This document shows, in pieces, positions 1 to 10,191 of a DNA stretch of 64,000 nucleotides. The DNA comes from Hyphomicrobiales bacterium (GTDB lineage: Bacteria > Pseudomonadota > Alphaproteobacteria > Rhizobiales > Aestuariivirgaceae): positions 1 to 64,000 of the forward strand of contig JANYLQ010000026.1 in NCBI GenBank assembly GCA_025363755.1. The letters are read 5' to 3'. The notes below the pieces were generated by a model, which saw only the letters and a program-made list of their open reading frames with translations, was not told the origin of the DNA and made no database searches. Within the stretch, counting starts at the first letter, position 1; every line of letters begins with the position of its first letter. The position numbers were made by a program, and so were the translations under genes.

Positions 1-100
1 GTTCGCCTTCGTAGGTCAATCTAAAGCGCATAAGAGGTTCCCGCTCGTCAGGTTCATTGAACGAATCCCAATATAATATCATTCGATTGGGCTTATTCAT
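1..100 (-). CDS. Hypothetical protein, N-terminal fragment cut by the window edge
   Basis: Reading leftward from an ATG at 100, the frame stays open for 33 codons to the edge of the window. The protein begins MNKPNRMILYWDSFNEPDER and continues with a segment rich in Arg and Glu. I do not recognise the family. A second ATG four bases upstream (104) hits a stop after three codons, so 100 is the only usable start. No clear Shine-Dalgarno sequence is visible. It may be a small accessory gene or a chance open frame; the rest lies outside the window. Confidence 0.4.
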   Translation of the reverse strand, partial: MNKPNRMILYWDSFNEPDEREPLMRFRLTYEGE

Positions 101-186
101 TCATGTGACCTTAAATTAGGTATGTCAAGTGTAATATCCTCTTAAAGAGTCAAGAACAATTAGAGAACAATACGCTCGTCTTGGTT

Positions 187-888
187 TTAGCCCTTGATCC
201 CCCGCACCAAATCCACAATCCCATTCAAATCTTTCACTTCATAAAAGCGCTCCGTATCGGCCGGCACCTCTTCATGTTCGTGATCCCAGATCATTTCGAA
301 GGGCACGTAAACACCAATGCCTCCGGCTGCGATCATCGGCAGCACGTCGGAGCGGATGGAGTTGCCCGCCATCAGCATTTGCGCAGTGGTGCTGGCGTGG
401 CGTTTTGCAATCCGGTGGTAGGTTTCGGGCTTTTTATCGGAGACGATTTCAACGCCTTCAAAATAATGCGCTAGACCAGATGCCAGCACCTTTCTTTCTT
501 GATGGTGCAGATCGCCCTTGGTGATGAGCAGCAACTTGTAATCACCTTGCAAGGCTTTCAATGTGTCTTCGACATGGGGCAGAAGTTCGATGTCATGATC
601 CAGCATATCACGGCCCATCTCCAGCAGCTTGGTGATGGTGTGGGCATCCACCCCGCCGCCAGAAATTTTGATTGCTGTTTCGATCATCGACAGAGTGAAG
701 CTTTTCACGCCAAAGCCATAGGTTTTGATATTATGGCTCTCAGTTTTTTCGAGGGTGGCGATAGCTTGTGCTTCGGGCACATAGTTTGAAAACATTTGGC
801 CAAATTGTTTTTGCGCAGCGTCAAAGTGGATGAGGTTGTGCCACAATGTGTCATCAGCATCAAACGCGATGAGGTCAAGTTCGCTCAA
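187..888 (-). CDS. HAD-family hydrolase (phosphatase-like)
   Basis: A 233-residue haloacid dehalogenase superfamily protein, probably a cytosolic small-molecule phosphatase. Motif I is DADDT at residues 10-14, giving nucleophile Asp10 and acid/base Asp12. Motif II is the Thr in LLLITKGD, motif III the Lys in SDKKPETY, and motif IV lies near [17 protein letters not shown]. An inserted helical cap sits between motifs I and II. Its ATG overlaps the gshB stop as ATGA, so it is the last gene of the rph-rdgB-hemW-rsmI-yraN-gshB run and is probably translationally coupled to gshB. The substrate cannot be read from sequence; a link to glutathione metabolism is suggested only by position. Confidence 0.85.
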   Translation of the reverse strand: MSELDLIAFDADDTLWHNLIHFDAAQKQFGQMFSNYVPEAQAIATLEKTESHNIKTYGFGVKSFTLSMIETAIKISGGGVDAHTITKLLEMGRDMLDHDIELLPHVEDTLKALQGDYKLLLITKGDLHHQERKVLASGLAHYFEGVEIVSDKKPETYHRIAKRHASTTAQMLMAGNSIRSDVLPMIAAGGIGVYVPFEMIWDHEHEEVPADTERFYEVKDLNGIVDLVRGIKG

Positions 889-1823
889 AGCTTCGCCTCG
901 ATCGCATCCATGATTAGAGCCGCAATATCAGCGCCGCCAAAGCGTTTCACTTGGCGGATGCCGGTTGGCGAAGTGACGTTGATCTCAGTCATATAATCAC
1001 CAATCACGTCGATGCCCGTAAAAATCAGGCCGCGTTTTTTAAGTTCCGGCCCGATGGCTTCGCAGATTTCATATTCGCGTTTGGTCAAGCTCGTCGGCGC
1101 TGCCACGCCGCCTGCATGCATATTAGAACGATTATCATGTTCGGCTGGAATACGGTTAATGGCTCCCGCCACTTTTCCATCGACGAGAATAATTCGTTTA
1201 TCGCCCTTGCGCACATCGGGAAGATATTTTTGTGCGATGTAGGGTTCATAATAAAGCTCGCTGAACATTTCGAGGATTGATGAGAAATTCTGATCATTAT
1301 TGCTGGTGCGGTAAACGCCCGAACCACCATTGCCGTAAAGTGGCTTTAAAATCACATCATTATGGAGTTTTCGAAATCTTTCGATTTCAGAGACGTCACG
1401 CGTGATCAAAGTGGGCGGCATGAGGTCTGGGAATTTCAGAATAAAAAGTTTTTCCGGTGCGTTGCGCACTTCGGTGGGATCATTCACCACCAGCACTTTT
1501 GAATGGATTATATCAAGCAGATGCGTGGCAGTGATATAGCCCATATCGAAAGGCGGGTCTTGGCGCATGAGGATTGAATCCTGCGTCGAAAGATCGATGC
1601 GCTTCTTTGGCCCAAGTTCAAAATGCGCGCCCTTTTTGTCTTGCACTTTCACATCATGGCCTTCGGCAGACAGTGTTCCGTCCATATAAGCCAAAGTTTT
1701 CACATGATAATAAAACAGCGCATGGCCACGTGCTTGAGCTTCCAGCATCATCGCGAAAGTGGAGTCGCCTTCAATCTGGAAAAGCTCTATCGGGTCGCAT
1801 TGCACTGCAATCTTGAGGCTCAT
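885..1823 (-). CDS. gshB: Glutathione synthetase
   Basis: A 312-residue ATP-grasp enzyme that joins gamma-glutamylcysteine and glycine to make glutathione in the cytosol. The N-terminal part ([15 protein letters not shown]...DSTFAM) is the GshB pre-ATP-grasp domain. The ATP-grasp fold follows, with the glycine-rich loop GNGGSGVYR and the metal-binding end [12 protein letters not shown]. Length matches the bacterial GshB family (about 315). Its ATG overlaps the upstream yraN stop as TAATG, and AGGAGATA lies just upstream as a ribosome site. No anomalies seen. Confidence 0.97.
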   Translation of the reverse strand: MSLKIAVQCDPIELFQIEGDSTFAMMLEAQARGHALFYYHVKTLAYMDGTLSAEGHDVKVQDKKGAHFELGPKKRIDLSTQDSILMRQDPPFDMGYITATHLLDIIHSKVLVVNDPTEVRNAPEKLFILKFPDLMPPTLITRDVSEIERFRKLHNDVILKPLYGNGGSGVYRTSNNDQNFSSILEMFSELYYEPYIAQKYLPDVRKGDKRIILVDGKVAGAINRIPAEHDNRSNMHAGGVAAPTSLTKREYEICEAIGPELKKRGLIFTGIDVIGDYMTEINVTSPTGIRQVKRFGGADIAALIMDAIEAKL

Positions 1824-2200
1824 TATATATCTCCTGAAAAGGCATTCGCGATGTGAGTTGGCCAGAGATAGGCATTTACCGCGACAATATCAAACCGACA
1901 AAAACCCGCTGCTGCTTTAGCGTCACGCAACATCCATAATCCGGCGGCGGCACTGATGCGTTTGGATTGGTAGGTCGTGACGGAAGATATAGCGGCATCC
2001 GTCGTGCTGCGGGCTTTGACTTCAATGAAGGCAGTGGTTTGGCCCTTACGCATGATAAGATCAATCTCGCCATGATGAGATTTGAACCTGCGGGCGAGCA
2101 AGCGGTATCCTTTGAGACGCAACAGGATAAGTGCGGCAGTTTCCGCCCGGTGTCCACGCTTTTCGTTGCGCTGTCTATTTGCGCTTGAGGATGCGGGCAT
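1823..2200 (-). CDS. YraN-family (UPF0102) putative endonuclease
   Basis: A 125-residue protein of the YraN/UPF0102 family, which has a restriction-endonuclease-like fold and is found beside rsmI in many proteobacteria. The family core is visible: a GxxAE helix near residues 16-20, [19 protein letters not shown] with the catalytic-type Asp, and the FIEVKAR motif. The role is not established; a function in DNA repair or recombination is inferred from the fold. The chosen start overlaps the end of rsmI by 26 bases; no later Met gives a better fit to the family N-terminus. Confidence 0.88.
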   Translation of the reverse strand: MPASSSANRQRNEKRGHRAETAALILLRLKGYRLLARRFKSHHGEIDLIMRKGQTTAFIEVKARSTTDAAISSVTTYQSKRISAAAGLWMLRDAKAAAGFCRFDIVAVNAYLWPTHIANAFSGDI

Positions 2201-3047
2201 AAATATCCTCTTTTTTTAAATCATATTTCTTAGCTACGATGTTGGCCGCTTTTGACGACGCATTTTCCTTCAAAGCTTCAGTGATCGAATTTTCAATTTC
2301 ATCATTTTCGACGATGATGGGCTCATCCTGTGGTGGGGCGATGACGATACATATCTCGCCTTTCACGGATTCGCGGGCTGACAATATCGCATGTATTTCT
2401 TGCGCCGTGCCTCGCAATACTTCCTCATGCAGCTTGGTAAGCTCGCGAGCCATCGCCATTTGGCGTTCACCCAAAGCTTCGGTGATGTCGCGCAATGCAT
2501 CGACAATTCGGTGCGGACTTTCGAAGGCAATCAAAGTTGAAGGCACAAATTTAAATTTTGTGAGCTGATCGACGCGGGCTTTATGCTTTTGCGGGAGGAA
2601 GCCTAAAAATGTGAATGTATCGGTGGGTAGTCCGGAAAGTGCCAACGCTGTGAGCACGGCTGATGCACCGGGTAGGCCCGTGACCATCACATTCTCTGCG
2701 ATGCATGCTTGCACCAGACGAAATCCGGGATCAGAGACCAACGGCACACCGGCATCGCTTACCAGCGCAAATGATTTACCTTCTTGCAGCGCTGCAATAA
2801 TTGCAGGTCGTACTTTTTCGGCGTTGTGCTCGTGATAGGGCTTCATGGTGTTGCGAATGCCGAAGCGCTCGAGCAAGCGAGATGTGACGCGGGTGTCTTC
2901 ACAAAGGATGTAATCAGCGGCCGCCAATGTAGCGAGCGTGCGAATCGTAACATCACCCAAATTTCCAATAGGTGTGGCCGTCACATAGAGGCCTGCCTCC
3001 AACGATGGCGCTTCAAAGCGATTAGGGCCAATGAAATATTCAGCCAT
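2175..3047 (-). CDS. rsmI: 16S rRNA 2'-O-methyltransferase RsmI
   Basis: A 290-residue tetrapyrrole-methylase-fold enzyme that 2'-O-methylates C1402 of 16S rRNA with SAM. Diagnostic segments are LYVTATPIGNLGDVTIRTL at the N-terminus, CEDTRVTSRLL, and VSDAGVPLVSDPG. The frame can be extended 47 codons upstream but that stretch lies inside hemW and has no family resemblance, so I take the Met of MAEYFIGPNRF. This start overlaps the hemW stop by 8 bases, consistent with coupling. Length fits the family (about 285). Confidence 0.95.
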   Translation of the reverse strand: MAEYFIGPNRFEAPSLEAGLYVTATPIGNLGDVTIRTLATLAAADYILCEDTRVTSRLLERFGIRNTMKPYHEHNAEKVRPAIIAALQEGKSFALVSDAGVPLVSDPGFRLVQACIAENVMVTGLPGASAVLTALALSGLPTDTFTFLGFLPQKHKARVDQLTKFKFVPSTLIAFESPHRIVDALRDITEALGERQMAMARELTKLHEEVLRGTAQEIHAILSARESVKGEICIVIAPPQDEPIIVENDEIENSITEALKENASSKAANIVAKKYDLKKEDIYARILKRK

Positions 3048-4191
3048 TGAGCTCTCGGATAATAGCATTAAGAATGGGCCGCCCGCGATGGGTGGCCATA
3101 AGACGCGAACCGCTGCGCTCAACCAAACCAAGATTTTCCAGCGCCTCGATTTTAGCAACGTCGATAGCTTCGCCAGCAAATGCAGCATGACGATCTAAAT
3201 CAATACCTTCTTTAATCCGCAGTCCCATCAGCAGATATTCAGGCGCTTGTTCTTGCGGAGTCAACACGCCGTTTTCTGTAACTGAATGTCCATGGGACTG
3301 TACATTTTGCCGCCAGGTTTCGGGGTGCTTTTCGCTCATCAAAGCGAGGCGGTTTAGGCCTGACGCGAGACGGCTATGTGCCCCGGGACCAGCGCCTGCA
3401 TATTCGCCATAACGCCAATAGGTCAGGTTATGACGGCTCTCATGGCCAGCGCTCGCGTGATTAGAAATTTCGTATGCGGGCAGATTGTATTTATCAGTCA
3501 GCTCTTGAGTCAACTCATAAAGCGAGGCGGCATCATCATCATCGGGCATCTGCAATTTGCCTGCATCAAACAAATCCTGATAACGCGTCTCCGGCTCAAT
3601 TGTGAGCTGATAGAGCGACATGTGGCCTTGCTGTTCTTTGAGCGCTGTCGATAATTCCTCGCGCCAAGCGGCCAATGACTGTTGCGGGCGCGCATAAATC
3701 AAATCGAATGACACGCGTGGAAATATTTTTGCGGCAAGACGAAATGCAGCTAATGCCTCATCTGGCGTGTGCTGGCGGCCAAGCGCCTTGAGATCGTCTT
3801 CATTCAGCGATTGCACGCCAACAGAAACACGGTTCACCCCTGCGGTTCGATACCCGCGAAAATTTTCCGCTTCCACACTGGTCGGATTGGCTTCAAGCGT
3901 GATCTCAGCCTCGAGCAACACAGTCCACAATGTTGCGATGTGATCAAGCACATGCGCCACAGCCTCGGGCGGCATAAGGCTTGGTGTTCCGCCGCCAAAA
4001 AAAATACTCGTGACTTGCTTATGCCCCGTGCGCTCTTTCAACCAACTCAGTTCGCGGGTGATACCACGCGCATAAGACATGTGGTCAACCGCTTCGTGGC
4101 GCACATGGCTATTGAAATCGCAATAGGGGCATTTGGCCTTGCAGAAGGGCCAATGAATATAAACACCAAAATCTTGCTCAGAAGAGGTCAC
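3040..4191 (-). CDS. hemW: HemW-type radical SAM protein (heme chaperone)
   Basis: A 383-residue radical SAM protein related to coproporphyrinogen III dehydrogenase. FGVYIHWPFCKAKCPYCDFN carries the CxxxCxxC iron-sulfur motif near residue 20; FFGGGTPSLM is the SAM-binding GGGTP segment, and the C-terminal HemN-type domain follows. The short N-terminus and the position next to rdgB and rph point to HemW, a heme-binding protein thought to deliver heme to respiratory enzymes, rather than true HemN. It overlaps rdgB by 14 bases. Confidence 0.93.
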   Translation of the reverse strand: MTSSEQDFGVYIHWPFCKAKCPYCDFNSHVRHEAVDHMSYARGITRELSWLKERTGHKQVTSIFFGGGTPSLMPPEAVAHVLDHIATLWTVLLEAEITLEANPTSVEAENFRGYRTAGVNRVSVGVQSLNEDDLKALGRQHTPDEALAAFRLAAKIFPRVSFDLIYARPQQSLAAWREELSTALKEQQGHMSLYQLTIEPETRYQDLFDAGKLQMPDDDDAASLYELTQELTDKYNLPAYEISNHASAGHESRHNLTYWRYGEYAGAGPGAHSRLASGLNRLALMSEKHPETWRQNVQSHGHSVTENGVLTPQEQAPEYLLMGLRIKEGIDLDRHAAFAGEAIDVAKIEALENLGLVERSGSRLMATHRGRPILNAIIRELNG

Positions 4192-4786
4192 GAAGCAGTT
4201 TTTCCAACGCTAATCCACGATGCGAAAGTGAGTTCTTTTTCGCGTGGGTCATTTCAGCGAATGTTTGATCTTGTCCGTCGGGCACAAACACCGGATCATA
4301 GCCATGCCCTAATGCGCCACGGGGCGGCCACACCAATTGACCATGAGCCACACCTTCGTAATAGCGCTCATGCCCATCAGGCCACATCACGCAGAGTGTG
4401 CATTTGAATTGGCCTTTGCGCATGGCAGTGGTTGTTGCTCCAGAAGCCTGCAGTTTTTCTTCCACCAAACGCATCGCCATGTTCCAATCACGCGTCGGCC
4501 CAGCCCAGTCCGCAGTGTAAACACCGGGATCGCCGCTTAGAGCATCAACACACAATCCTGAATCATCCGAGATTGAAATCAAACCGGAATGCGTCATCGC
4601 AAACAGAGCCTTGATACGCGCATTGCCACGAAAATTATCTTCAGTTTCTTCTGGCTCGGTGAGGCCAAGGCCACCCGCCGAAAATGTCGTCACACCATGC
4701 GGCTTGAACAATTCAGCAAACTCTTCAAGCTTGCCCTTGTTATGCGTAGCGATGACAATTTTTTCGTTATTGAGTTTGCGGATCAC
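4178..4786 (-). CDS. rdgB: dITP/XTP pyrophosphatase (RdgB/HAM1)
   Basis: A 202-residue house-cleaning nucleotidase that hydrolyses dITP, XTP and ITP to monophosphates and keeps deaminated purines out of DNA. The family signature [14 protein letters not shown] is near the N-terminus, [24 protein letters not shown] is the metal and base-binding core, and [13 protein letters not shown] with [16 protein letters not shown] forms the C-terminal signature. Its start overlaps the stop of rph by 4 bases, so the two are likely co-translated. Confidence 0.96.
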   Translation of the reverse strand: MIRKLNNEKIVIATHNKGKLEEFAELFKPHGVTTFSAGGLGLTEPEETEDNFRGNARIKALFAMTHSGLISISDDSGLCVDALSGDPGVYTADWAGPTRDWNMAMRLVEEKLQASGATTTAMRKGQFKCTLCVMWPDGHERYYEGVAHGQLVWPPRGALGHGYDPVFVPDGQDQTFAEMTHAKKNSLSHRGLALEKLLRDLF

Positions 4787-5496
4787 TTCAAAGCTTCTTT
4801 CTGCATCGCCACCAAGGTTTTAATGCCGCCATTGGCGAGGCCCAAAAGTTGCAGCAACATATCTTGAGAGAACGGTTCACCTTCTGCCGTGCCTTGCACT
4901 TCAATGATGCCGCCGGAACCCGTCATCACAAAATTTGCGTCAGTTTCGGCAGTTGAATCTTCGGCATAATCCAAATCCAGAACAGCTTGTCCGCCATGAA
5001 TGCCACAGGAGATAGCCGCCACATGATCCTTAATCGGCGAGGTTTTGAACATCTCGCGTGCCATCATCCAATTGATGCAATCTTGCAAAGCCACAAAACT
5101 GCCGGTGATCGCCGCCGTGCGGGTGCCGCCATCTGCTTGGATTACATCGCAATCCAAGGTGATTTGCTTTTCGCCGAGAGCACGCAAATCCACCACGGCG
5201 CGAAGTGAACGGCCAATCAGTCGCTGAATTTCCTGGGTACGGCCCGATTGTTTGCCGCTGGCGGCTTCGCGCTTCATGCGGTCACCAGTAGCGCGTGGAA
5301 GCATGCCATATTCCGCCGTCACCCAGCCCTTGCCGCCGCCCTTCAACCATGGCGGCACGCGCTCTTCGAGTGATGCGGTGCACAGCACATGTGTATCACC
5401 AAACTTGATCAGGCACGAGCCTTCGGCATGTTTTGACACATTGCGCTCAAATGAAACGGCGCGGAGTTGATCAGGGTTACGGCCAGAAGGGCGCAT
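4783..5496 (-). CDS. rph: Ribonuclease PH
   Basis: A 237-residue phosphorolytic 3' exoribonuclease that trims tRNA 3' ends. It begins [20 protein letters not shown], matching the family N-terminus, and carries [25 protein letters not shown] and [19 protein letters not shown], the phosphate-binding and catalytic segments. Length is typical. It heads the leftward rph-rdgB-hemW-rsmI-yraN-gshB-HAD run. In many alphaproteobacteria rph lies next to hrcA; here hrcA is about 7 kb away, with the dnaKJ block between. Confidence 0.97.
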   Translation of the reverse strand: MRPSGRNPDQLRAVSFERNVSKHAEGSCLIKFGDTHVLCTASLEERVPPWLKGGGKGWVTAEYGMLPRATGDRMKREAASGKQSGRTQEIQRLIGRSLRAVVDLRALGEKQITLDCDVIQADGGTRTAAITGSFVALQDCINWMMAREMFKTSPIKDHVAAISCGIHGGQAVLDLDYAEDSTAETDANFVMTGSGGIIEVQGTAEGEPFSQDMLLQLLGLANGGIKTLVAMQKEALK

Positions 5497-5553
5497 GGGA
5501 AGTTCCTTGTTGAAAAAGGGTTCCTTAGCGCAGCTTTTGAACGGGGGGAATGA

Positions 5554-6378
5554 TTATGTGTCCCACACCGGGCACCATGCCCCATTCACCAAACGTCGAC
5601 CTTCATCGAGCTTGCGGATGCTTGCAATATCGCCTGCGGTGAGCACCACGTCCTTAGAATCAAAGTTTTCTTTAATGCGGGATTGGTTGCTGGAGGATGG
5701 GATGACGACATAGCCTTCGGCCAGCAGAAATGCCAAGGCCACTTGATTGGCTGAGCAGTTATGTTTTTTGCCGATGGTGATGAGTGTGGGGTTATTCGTC
5801 AAAGCACCACGTGCTAATGGTGAATAAGCGGTCATTGGAATATTTTTGGATTTGCAATAATCGACAATGATGTGATTTTGATTCAGCACATGAATTTCAC
5901 ATTGATTGGTGCTGATCGGTCTGTCACCCAGAATGCGAATGGCAGCATCGAGATATTTTTTAGTGAAGTTAGAAACACCGATATGTTTGGCTAAACCTGC
6001 GTCATAAACTTCGGCAAATTGTTGCACATAATCATTCACATCGTATTGATCTTTGATCGACGGCCAATGCAGCAACAAAAGGTCAACCTTATCCACGCGC
6101 AATTTGTCAAGCGAGGTTTTGATATGGCCCATGATTTTGCCCGGCCCATAACTTTCCGGCGCGACTTTGGTGGTGATGAAAACATCATTGCGAGCGACAC
6201 CTGATTCAGCAATAGCACGACCGACAAACTCTTCGTTATTATAGCCTTCTGCCGTGTCGATATGGCGGAAACCTGTTTCCAAAGCCCAGCGCGTCACGTT
6301 ATAGGCTTCCTCACCATTATGGTTCCACGTGCCAAAGCCGAGTTGCGGAATGGGGCCGATGTTTTTATTCGCTATCAT
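5554..6378 (-). CDS. Aldo/keto reductase (AKR family)
   Basis: A 274-residue cytosolic NADPH-type oxidoreductase with the TIM-barrel AKR fold. The catalytic tetrad is visible: Asp in HIDTAEGYNNE, Tyr in the same segment, Lys in FITTKVAPES, and His in LLLLHWPSI. The C-terminal IPSSSNQSRIKENF segment is the NADP-phosphate-binding loop. The overall look is that of 2,5-diketo-gluconate reductase-like AKR5 enzymes, but the substrate is unknown. It starts directly after the stop of the DUF1330 gene, so the pair forms a small operon. Confidence 0.88.
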   Translation of the reverse strand: MIANKNIGPIPQLGFGTWNHNGEEAYNVTRWALETGFRHIDTAEGYNNEEFVGRAIAESGVARNDVFITTKVAPESYGPGKIMGHIKTSLDKLRVDKVDLLLLHWPSIKDQYDVNDYVQQFAEVYDAGLAKHIGVSNFTKKYLDAAIRILGDRPISTNQCEIHVLNQNHIIVDYCKSKNIPMTAYSPLARGALTNNPTLITIGKKHNCSANQVALAFLLAEGYVVIPSSSNQSRIKENFDSKDVVLTAGDIASIRKLDEGRRLVNGAWCPVWDT

Positions 6379-6666
6379 CTAAACACCTTCAACAATAACA
6401 ATATCCGCCTCGCCAGCGCCTGCGCGTTTGGCCTTAGCCGCCTGATATTCTTCAGAATGATAGCAATCAATCGCCGATTGAAGTGAAGGAAACGCAATCA
6501 CCACATTGCGTGGCCGGCCTTGCCCTTCCATGATTTCATGCGATCCACCACGCGCGAGGATTGTGGCGTTATATTTTTTGAACGCGATGCCAGCATCAGC
6601 AGCATAGAATTTATATTGGTCGGGATTACTGACCGTAACATGGGCAATCCAATAGGCTTTAGGCAT
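6379..6666 (-). CDS. DUF1330 family protein
   Basis: A 95-residue protein of the DUF1330 family, small dimeric alpha/beta-barrel (ferredoxin-like) proteins. Family features seen are KAYWIAHVTVSNPDQYKFYA at the start, the GG turn with E(I)MEG, and FPSLQSAIDCYHSEEYQAAKAKR. It is joined without a gap to the aldo/keto reductase downstream. No catalytic role is established for the family; a part in small-molecule oxidation together with the reductase is only a guess from adjacency. Confidence 0.87.
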   Translation of the reverse strand: MPKAYWIAHVTVSNPDQYKFYAADAGIAFKKYNATILARGGSHEIMEGQGRPRNVVIAFPSLQSAIDCYHSEEYQAAKAKRAGAGEADIVIVEGV

Positions 6667-6721
6667 GGGTACACTCCATAAATGTCTTCTACCGCAAAAG
6701 AAGCGGGAGAGTACGTTTTAA

Positions 6722-7897
6722 CTACCCCCCAAACCCGTCCCAAAACGCCTTAGCCTTGGCAAAAAAACCTTCCGACTCGGGCGAGTTATTGCGGGCTTCT
6801 TTGTCGAATTCTTGCATCAATTCGCGCTGCCTACGCGATAAGTTAACTGGCGTTTCGACACTCACCTGAATATACATATCGCCATGTTGGGCCGACCTAA
6901 GCACTGGCATGCCTTTGGCTTTCAGGCGGAACTGTTTGCCGTTTTGTGCACCGTCGGGAATTGTCACCCGGGCTTTTTTACCGTCAATAGTTGGCACTTC
7001 AATTTCGCCACCCAGTGAGGCGGTTGCCATCGAGATTGGTACTTTGCAATAAAGGTCTGCACCATCACGCTGGAAAAATTCATGGGCGCGCATCGAGATA
7101 AAAATATAAAGATCACCAGAAGGGCCGCCGCGCATGCCTGCTTCGCCTTCACCCGTCATGCGAATGCGTGTGCCATCTTCAACGCCGGGCGGAATGGCAA
7201 CAGTGAGATTGCGTTCTTTGGTGACACGGCCCTGGCCACCACAGGTCATACAAGGATCGGCAATCACTTGGCCACGGCCAGCACAGGTGGGGCAAGCCCG
7301 TTCAACTGTGAAGAAGCCAGATTGCGACCGCACCGCACCAGCACCGCCACATGTACCACAGGTTTTAGGCTGTGTACCGGGCTTGGCACCAGAGCCTTTA
7401 CATGTGTCGCATGAAACTGACGAAGGCACGCGTACTGTTGCGGATTTGCCAGAGTAGGCTTCTGTTAGATTAATTTCGAGATTATAGCGCAAATCGCTGC
7501 CGCGTGCTGCCCCATTGCCGCGCGCGCCTGCACGTCCACGCTGGCCTGCAGCCCCGCCGCGTTGTCCGCCCATAAAGTCGCCGAATAGGTCTTCAAAAAT
7601 GTCGGACATCGATGAATTAAATTCGGGCCCAAAGCCTGGACCACCTGCACCACCGCGCCCGCCGCCACCATTTTCAAAAGCCTGATGACCAAACCGATCA
7701 TAAGCAGCTTTTTTCTGGGGGTCTTTGAGAACGTCATAGGCCTCATTCAATTCTTTGAACTTGGCGTCAGTCTCCTTGGACCCATGATTAGCATCAGGGT
7801 GAAGTTTTTTGGCAAGGTTGCGATAGGCGGATTTCAGCACCTTTTCATCGGCACCTTTGGTAACACCTAATACTTCATAAAAATCGCGCTTGGCCAT
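6722..7897 (-). CDS. dnaJ: Chaperone DnaJ
   Basis: A 391-residue type I Hsp40 co-chaperone of DnaK. The J domain covers residues 1-70 with the HPD motif in [12 protein letters not shown] long glycine- and arginine-rich linker follows at roughly 74-135, then four CxxCxGxG zinc repeats ([32 protein letters not shown]), then the substrate-binding C-terminal domains. It lies 184 bases downstream of dnaK on the same strand, with a palindromic repeat between them that could lower dnaJ transcript relative to dnaK. Confidence 0.97.
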   Translation of the reverse strand: MAKRDFYEVLGVTKGADEKVLKSAYRNLAKKLHPDANHGSKETDAKFKELNEAYDVLKDPQKKAAYDRFGHQAFENGGGGRGGAGGPGFGPEFNSSMSDIFEDLFGDFMGGQRGGAAGQRGRAGARGNGAARGSDLRYNLEINLTEAYSGKSATVRVPSSVSCDTCKGSGAKPGTQPKTCGTCGGAGAVRSQSGFFTVERACPTCAGRGQVIADPCMTCGGQGRVTKERNLTVAIPPGVEDGTRIRMTGEGEAGMRGGPSGDLYIFISMRAHEFFQRDGADLYCKVPISMATASLGGEIEVPTIDGKKARVTIPDGAQNGKQFRLKAKGMPVLRSAQHGDMYIQVSVETPVNLSRRQRELMQEFDKEARNNSPESEGFFAKAKAFWDGFGG

Positions 7898-7963
7898 TAA
7901 AGAGTTACACTCAAATTTGTCTTCCGAAAAAATCTAATAAGCTAAAATCAAAAACCCATCAAT

Positions 7964-8051
7964 CCGTCATGCCAGCGAAGGCTGGCATCCCGCTTAGTTT
8001 AAAGTATTGATCTAAATTAAAGCGGGACCCCAGCCTGCGCTGGGGTGACGG
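7964..8051. repeat. Palindromic intergenic element between dnaK and dnaJ
   Basis: An 88-base imperfect inverted repeat. The left arm CCGTCATGCCAGCGAAGGC pairs with a right arm ending GCCTGCGCTGGGGTGACGG, with an inner pairing of AGCGGGA type around an AT-rich centre. The shape matches the short palindromic elements scattered between genes in alphaproteobacteria. In the dnaK-dnaJ transcript it would fold into a long hairpin and could act as an attenuator or 3'-end stabiliser; that role is inferred. Confidence 0.75.
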
Positions 8052-8081
8052 TAAGATGAGAGCTCACAAACTCAAGCAAAC

Positions 8082-10016
8082 TTACTTCTTCTTATCATCA
8101 ACTTCGGTAAACTCGGCATCGAGTATGTCATCCATCTCGTCGCGCTCGACCTTGTCGTCAGCCTCGTCATGATCATTGTCTGCTGCACCTGATGGAGCAT
8201 CAGCGCCTGCACCACCTGCCTTATACAGAGCTTCACCCATCTTCATGGAAAGCTGCATAAGTGCTGTATTTTTGGCTTGGATGTCATCAGCATCGCCAGC
8301 TTCGATTGAGGCTTTAAGATCAGCAATCGCGGCTTCAATGGCAGACTTATCAGAAGCTGCAACCTTGTCGCCAGCCTCTTTCAAAGTCTTCTGCGTGGTG
8401 TGAATCAAGCTTTCGGCTTGGTTCTTGGCTTCCACAGCATCTTTGCGCTTTTTATCTTCGCCTGCATTAGCCTCGGCTTCCTTCACCATCTTTTCAATTT
8501 CGGCATCGCTGAGGCCGCCTGAGGCCTGAATGCGAATCTGCTGTTCTTTGTTGGTGGCTTTATCCTTTGCCGACACATTCACAATGCCGTTGGCGTCAAT
8601 ATCAAACGTCACTTCAATTTGTGGAATGCCGCGCGGTGCTGACGGAATGCCCATCAGGTCAAACTGACCGAGTGACTTGTTGTCCGCCGCCATTTCACGC
8701 TCGCCTTGGAACACGCGGATGGTAACAGCGGTTTGGTTGTCATCGGCTGTCGAGAACACTTGTGACTTTTTGGTTGGGATCGTGGTGTTGCGGTCAATCA
8801 ACCGCGTAAACACGCCGCCCAATGTTTCAATGCCAAGCGACAATGGCGTAACGTCGAGGAGCAACACATCTTTCACTTCGCCTTTGAGAACGCCGCCCTG
8901 AATAGCAGCGCCAATGGCCACAACTTCATCAGGGTTCACACCCTTATGTGGTTCCTTGCCGAAGAATTGCTTTACCAATTCAATGACCTTCGGCATGCGG
9001 GTCATACCGCCCACCAATACAACTTGATCGATCTGGGCTGCGGTTACGCCAGCATCTTTGAGTGCCATGCGGCAAGGCTCAATGGTCTTTTGAATCAAAT
9101 CATCAACCAAAGCTTCAAGCTTGGAACGCGAGAGTTTTACGGTCAGATGCTTTGGCCCAGATGCATCAGCGGTAATAAAGGGCAAGTTGATTTCAGTCTG
9201 CATAGCAGATGAAAGCTCAACCTTGGCCTTTTCAGATGCTTCACGCAAACGTTGGAGCGCCAACTTATCTTTGCGAAGGTCTAAACCATTTTCTTTTTTA
9301 AATTCATCAGCAAGATAATCAACAATGCGCATGTCAAAATCTTCACCGCCAAGGAACGTATCACCGTTGGTGGATTTCACTTCAAACACGCCGTCGCCGA
9401 TTTCGAGGATTGAAACGTCGAATGTGCCGCCGCCCAAGTCATAAACCGCAATAGTGCCGGCTTCTTTCTTGTCGAGGCCGTAAGCCAAGGCCGCAGCCGT
9501 CGGCTCGTTAATGATGCGCAACACTTCAAGACCAGCAATGCGGCCAGCGTCTTTGGTGGCTTGGCGTTGGCTGTCATTGAAATAGGCAGGAACGGTGATC
9601 ACAGCTTGTGTGACTGGCTCGCCCAAATAACGTTCAGCGGTTTCCTTCATCTTGGTTAAAGTGAAGGCCGAGATTTGTGATGGGGCGTATTTCGTGCCAC
9701 GGCTTTCAACCCAAGCATCGCCATTGTCAGCCTTGACGATGGAATAAGGAACCAACTTCTTGTCCTTGGCAACCATCGGGTCTTCCATGCGGCGGCCAAT
9801 GAGGCGCTTGATTGCAAAGAATGTATTTTCAGGGTTGGTCACACCCTGGCGCTTGGCGGGTTGTCCTACCAAAGTTTCGCCTTCTGCGTTAAACGCAACG
9901 ATTGACGGCGTGGTGCGCGCACCCTCAGCGTTTTCGATTACTTTCGGATTTTTGCCTTCCATGACTGCCACGCAAGAATTGGTGGTGCCAAGATCAATAC
10001 CAATAACTTTACCCAT
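8082..10016 (-). CDS. dnaK: Chaperone DnaK (Hsp70)
   Basis: A 644-residue ATP-dependent chaperone. It begins [19 protein letters not shown], the Hsp70 signature; [17 protein letters not shown] and [13 protein letters not shown] are the second and third signatures. The substrate-binding domain and lid follow, ending in an acidic tail ([19 protein letters not shown]) that recruits co-chaperones. The open frame runs 51 codons further upstream, but AGGAGAAG eight bases before this ATG and the family N-terminus fix the start. It is preceded by a leader of about 120 bases and a sigma-32-like promoter. Confidence 0.98.
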   Translation of the reverse strand: MGKVIGIDLGTTNSCVAVMEGKNPKVIENAEGARTTPSIVAFNAEGETLVGQPAKRQGVTNPENTFFAIKRLIGRRMEDPMVAKDKKLVPYSIVKADNGDAWVESRGTKYAPSQISAFTLTKMKETAERYLGEPVTQAVITVPAYFNDSQRQATKDAGRIAGLEVLRIINEPTAAALAYGLDKKEAGTIAVYDLGGGTFDVSILEIGDGVFEVKSTNGDTFLGGEDFDMRIVDYLADEFKKENGLDLRKDKLALQRLREASEKAKVELSSAMQTEINLPFITADASGPKHLTVKLSRSKLEALVDDLIQKTIEPCRMALKDAGVTAAQIDQVVLVGGMTRMPKVIELVKQFFGKEPHKGVNPDEVVAIGAAIQGGVLKGEVKDVLLLDVTPLSLGIETLGGVFTRLIDRNTTIPTKKSQVFSTADDNQTAVTIRVFQGEREMAADNKSLGQFDLMGIPSAPRGIPQIEVTFDIDANGIVNVSAKDKATNKEQQIRIQASGGLSDAEIEKMVKEAEANAGEDKKRKDAVEAKNQAESLIHTTQKTLKEAGDKVAASDKSAIEAAIADLKASIEAGDADDIQAKNTALMQLSMKMGEALYKAGGAGADAPSGAADNDHDEADDKVERDEMDDILDAEFTEVDDKKK

Positions 10017-10140
10017 TTCGTCTTCTCCTCTGGCAGGCTTATTGCCCCAGCCCCTTAACCAGGCACTGAGGGGTTTGCCCCCGCAATAATTTATGCCCAA
10101 TAGGCGGGCTTTTGACCCATCTGATTTGGCGTTCGGGCGG

Positions 10141-10171
10141 TATATAGGGGGGCATTCAGATGCTATCAAGG
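10141..10171 (-). promoter_or_regulatory. Sigma-32 (RpoH)-type heat-shock promoter of dnaK
   Basis: Read leftward the sequence is CCTTGAT, 13 bases, then CCCCCTATATA. This fits the alphaproteobacterial RpoH pattern CTTGAA with a CCCCAT-type -10 region at about 13-14 bases. It lies about 125 bases before the dnaK ATG, leaving a long 5' leader. I see no CIRCE inverted repeat here, so dnaK looks RpoH- rather than HrcA-controlled. Confidence 0.7.
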
Positions 10172-10191
10172 TTTTGTGATGCGAGATTCAA

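Noticed and set aside
3769-4407. Rightward open frame of 212 codons
   Set aside because: It runs antisense through hemW and rdgB, both of which are well-supported; no family features and no ribosome site.
10017-10169. Longer start for dnaK
   Set aside because: The added residues overlap the leader and promoter region and do not resemble Hsp70; AGGAGAAG fixes the start at 10016.
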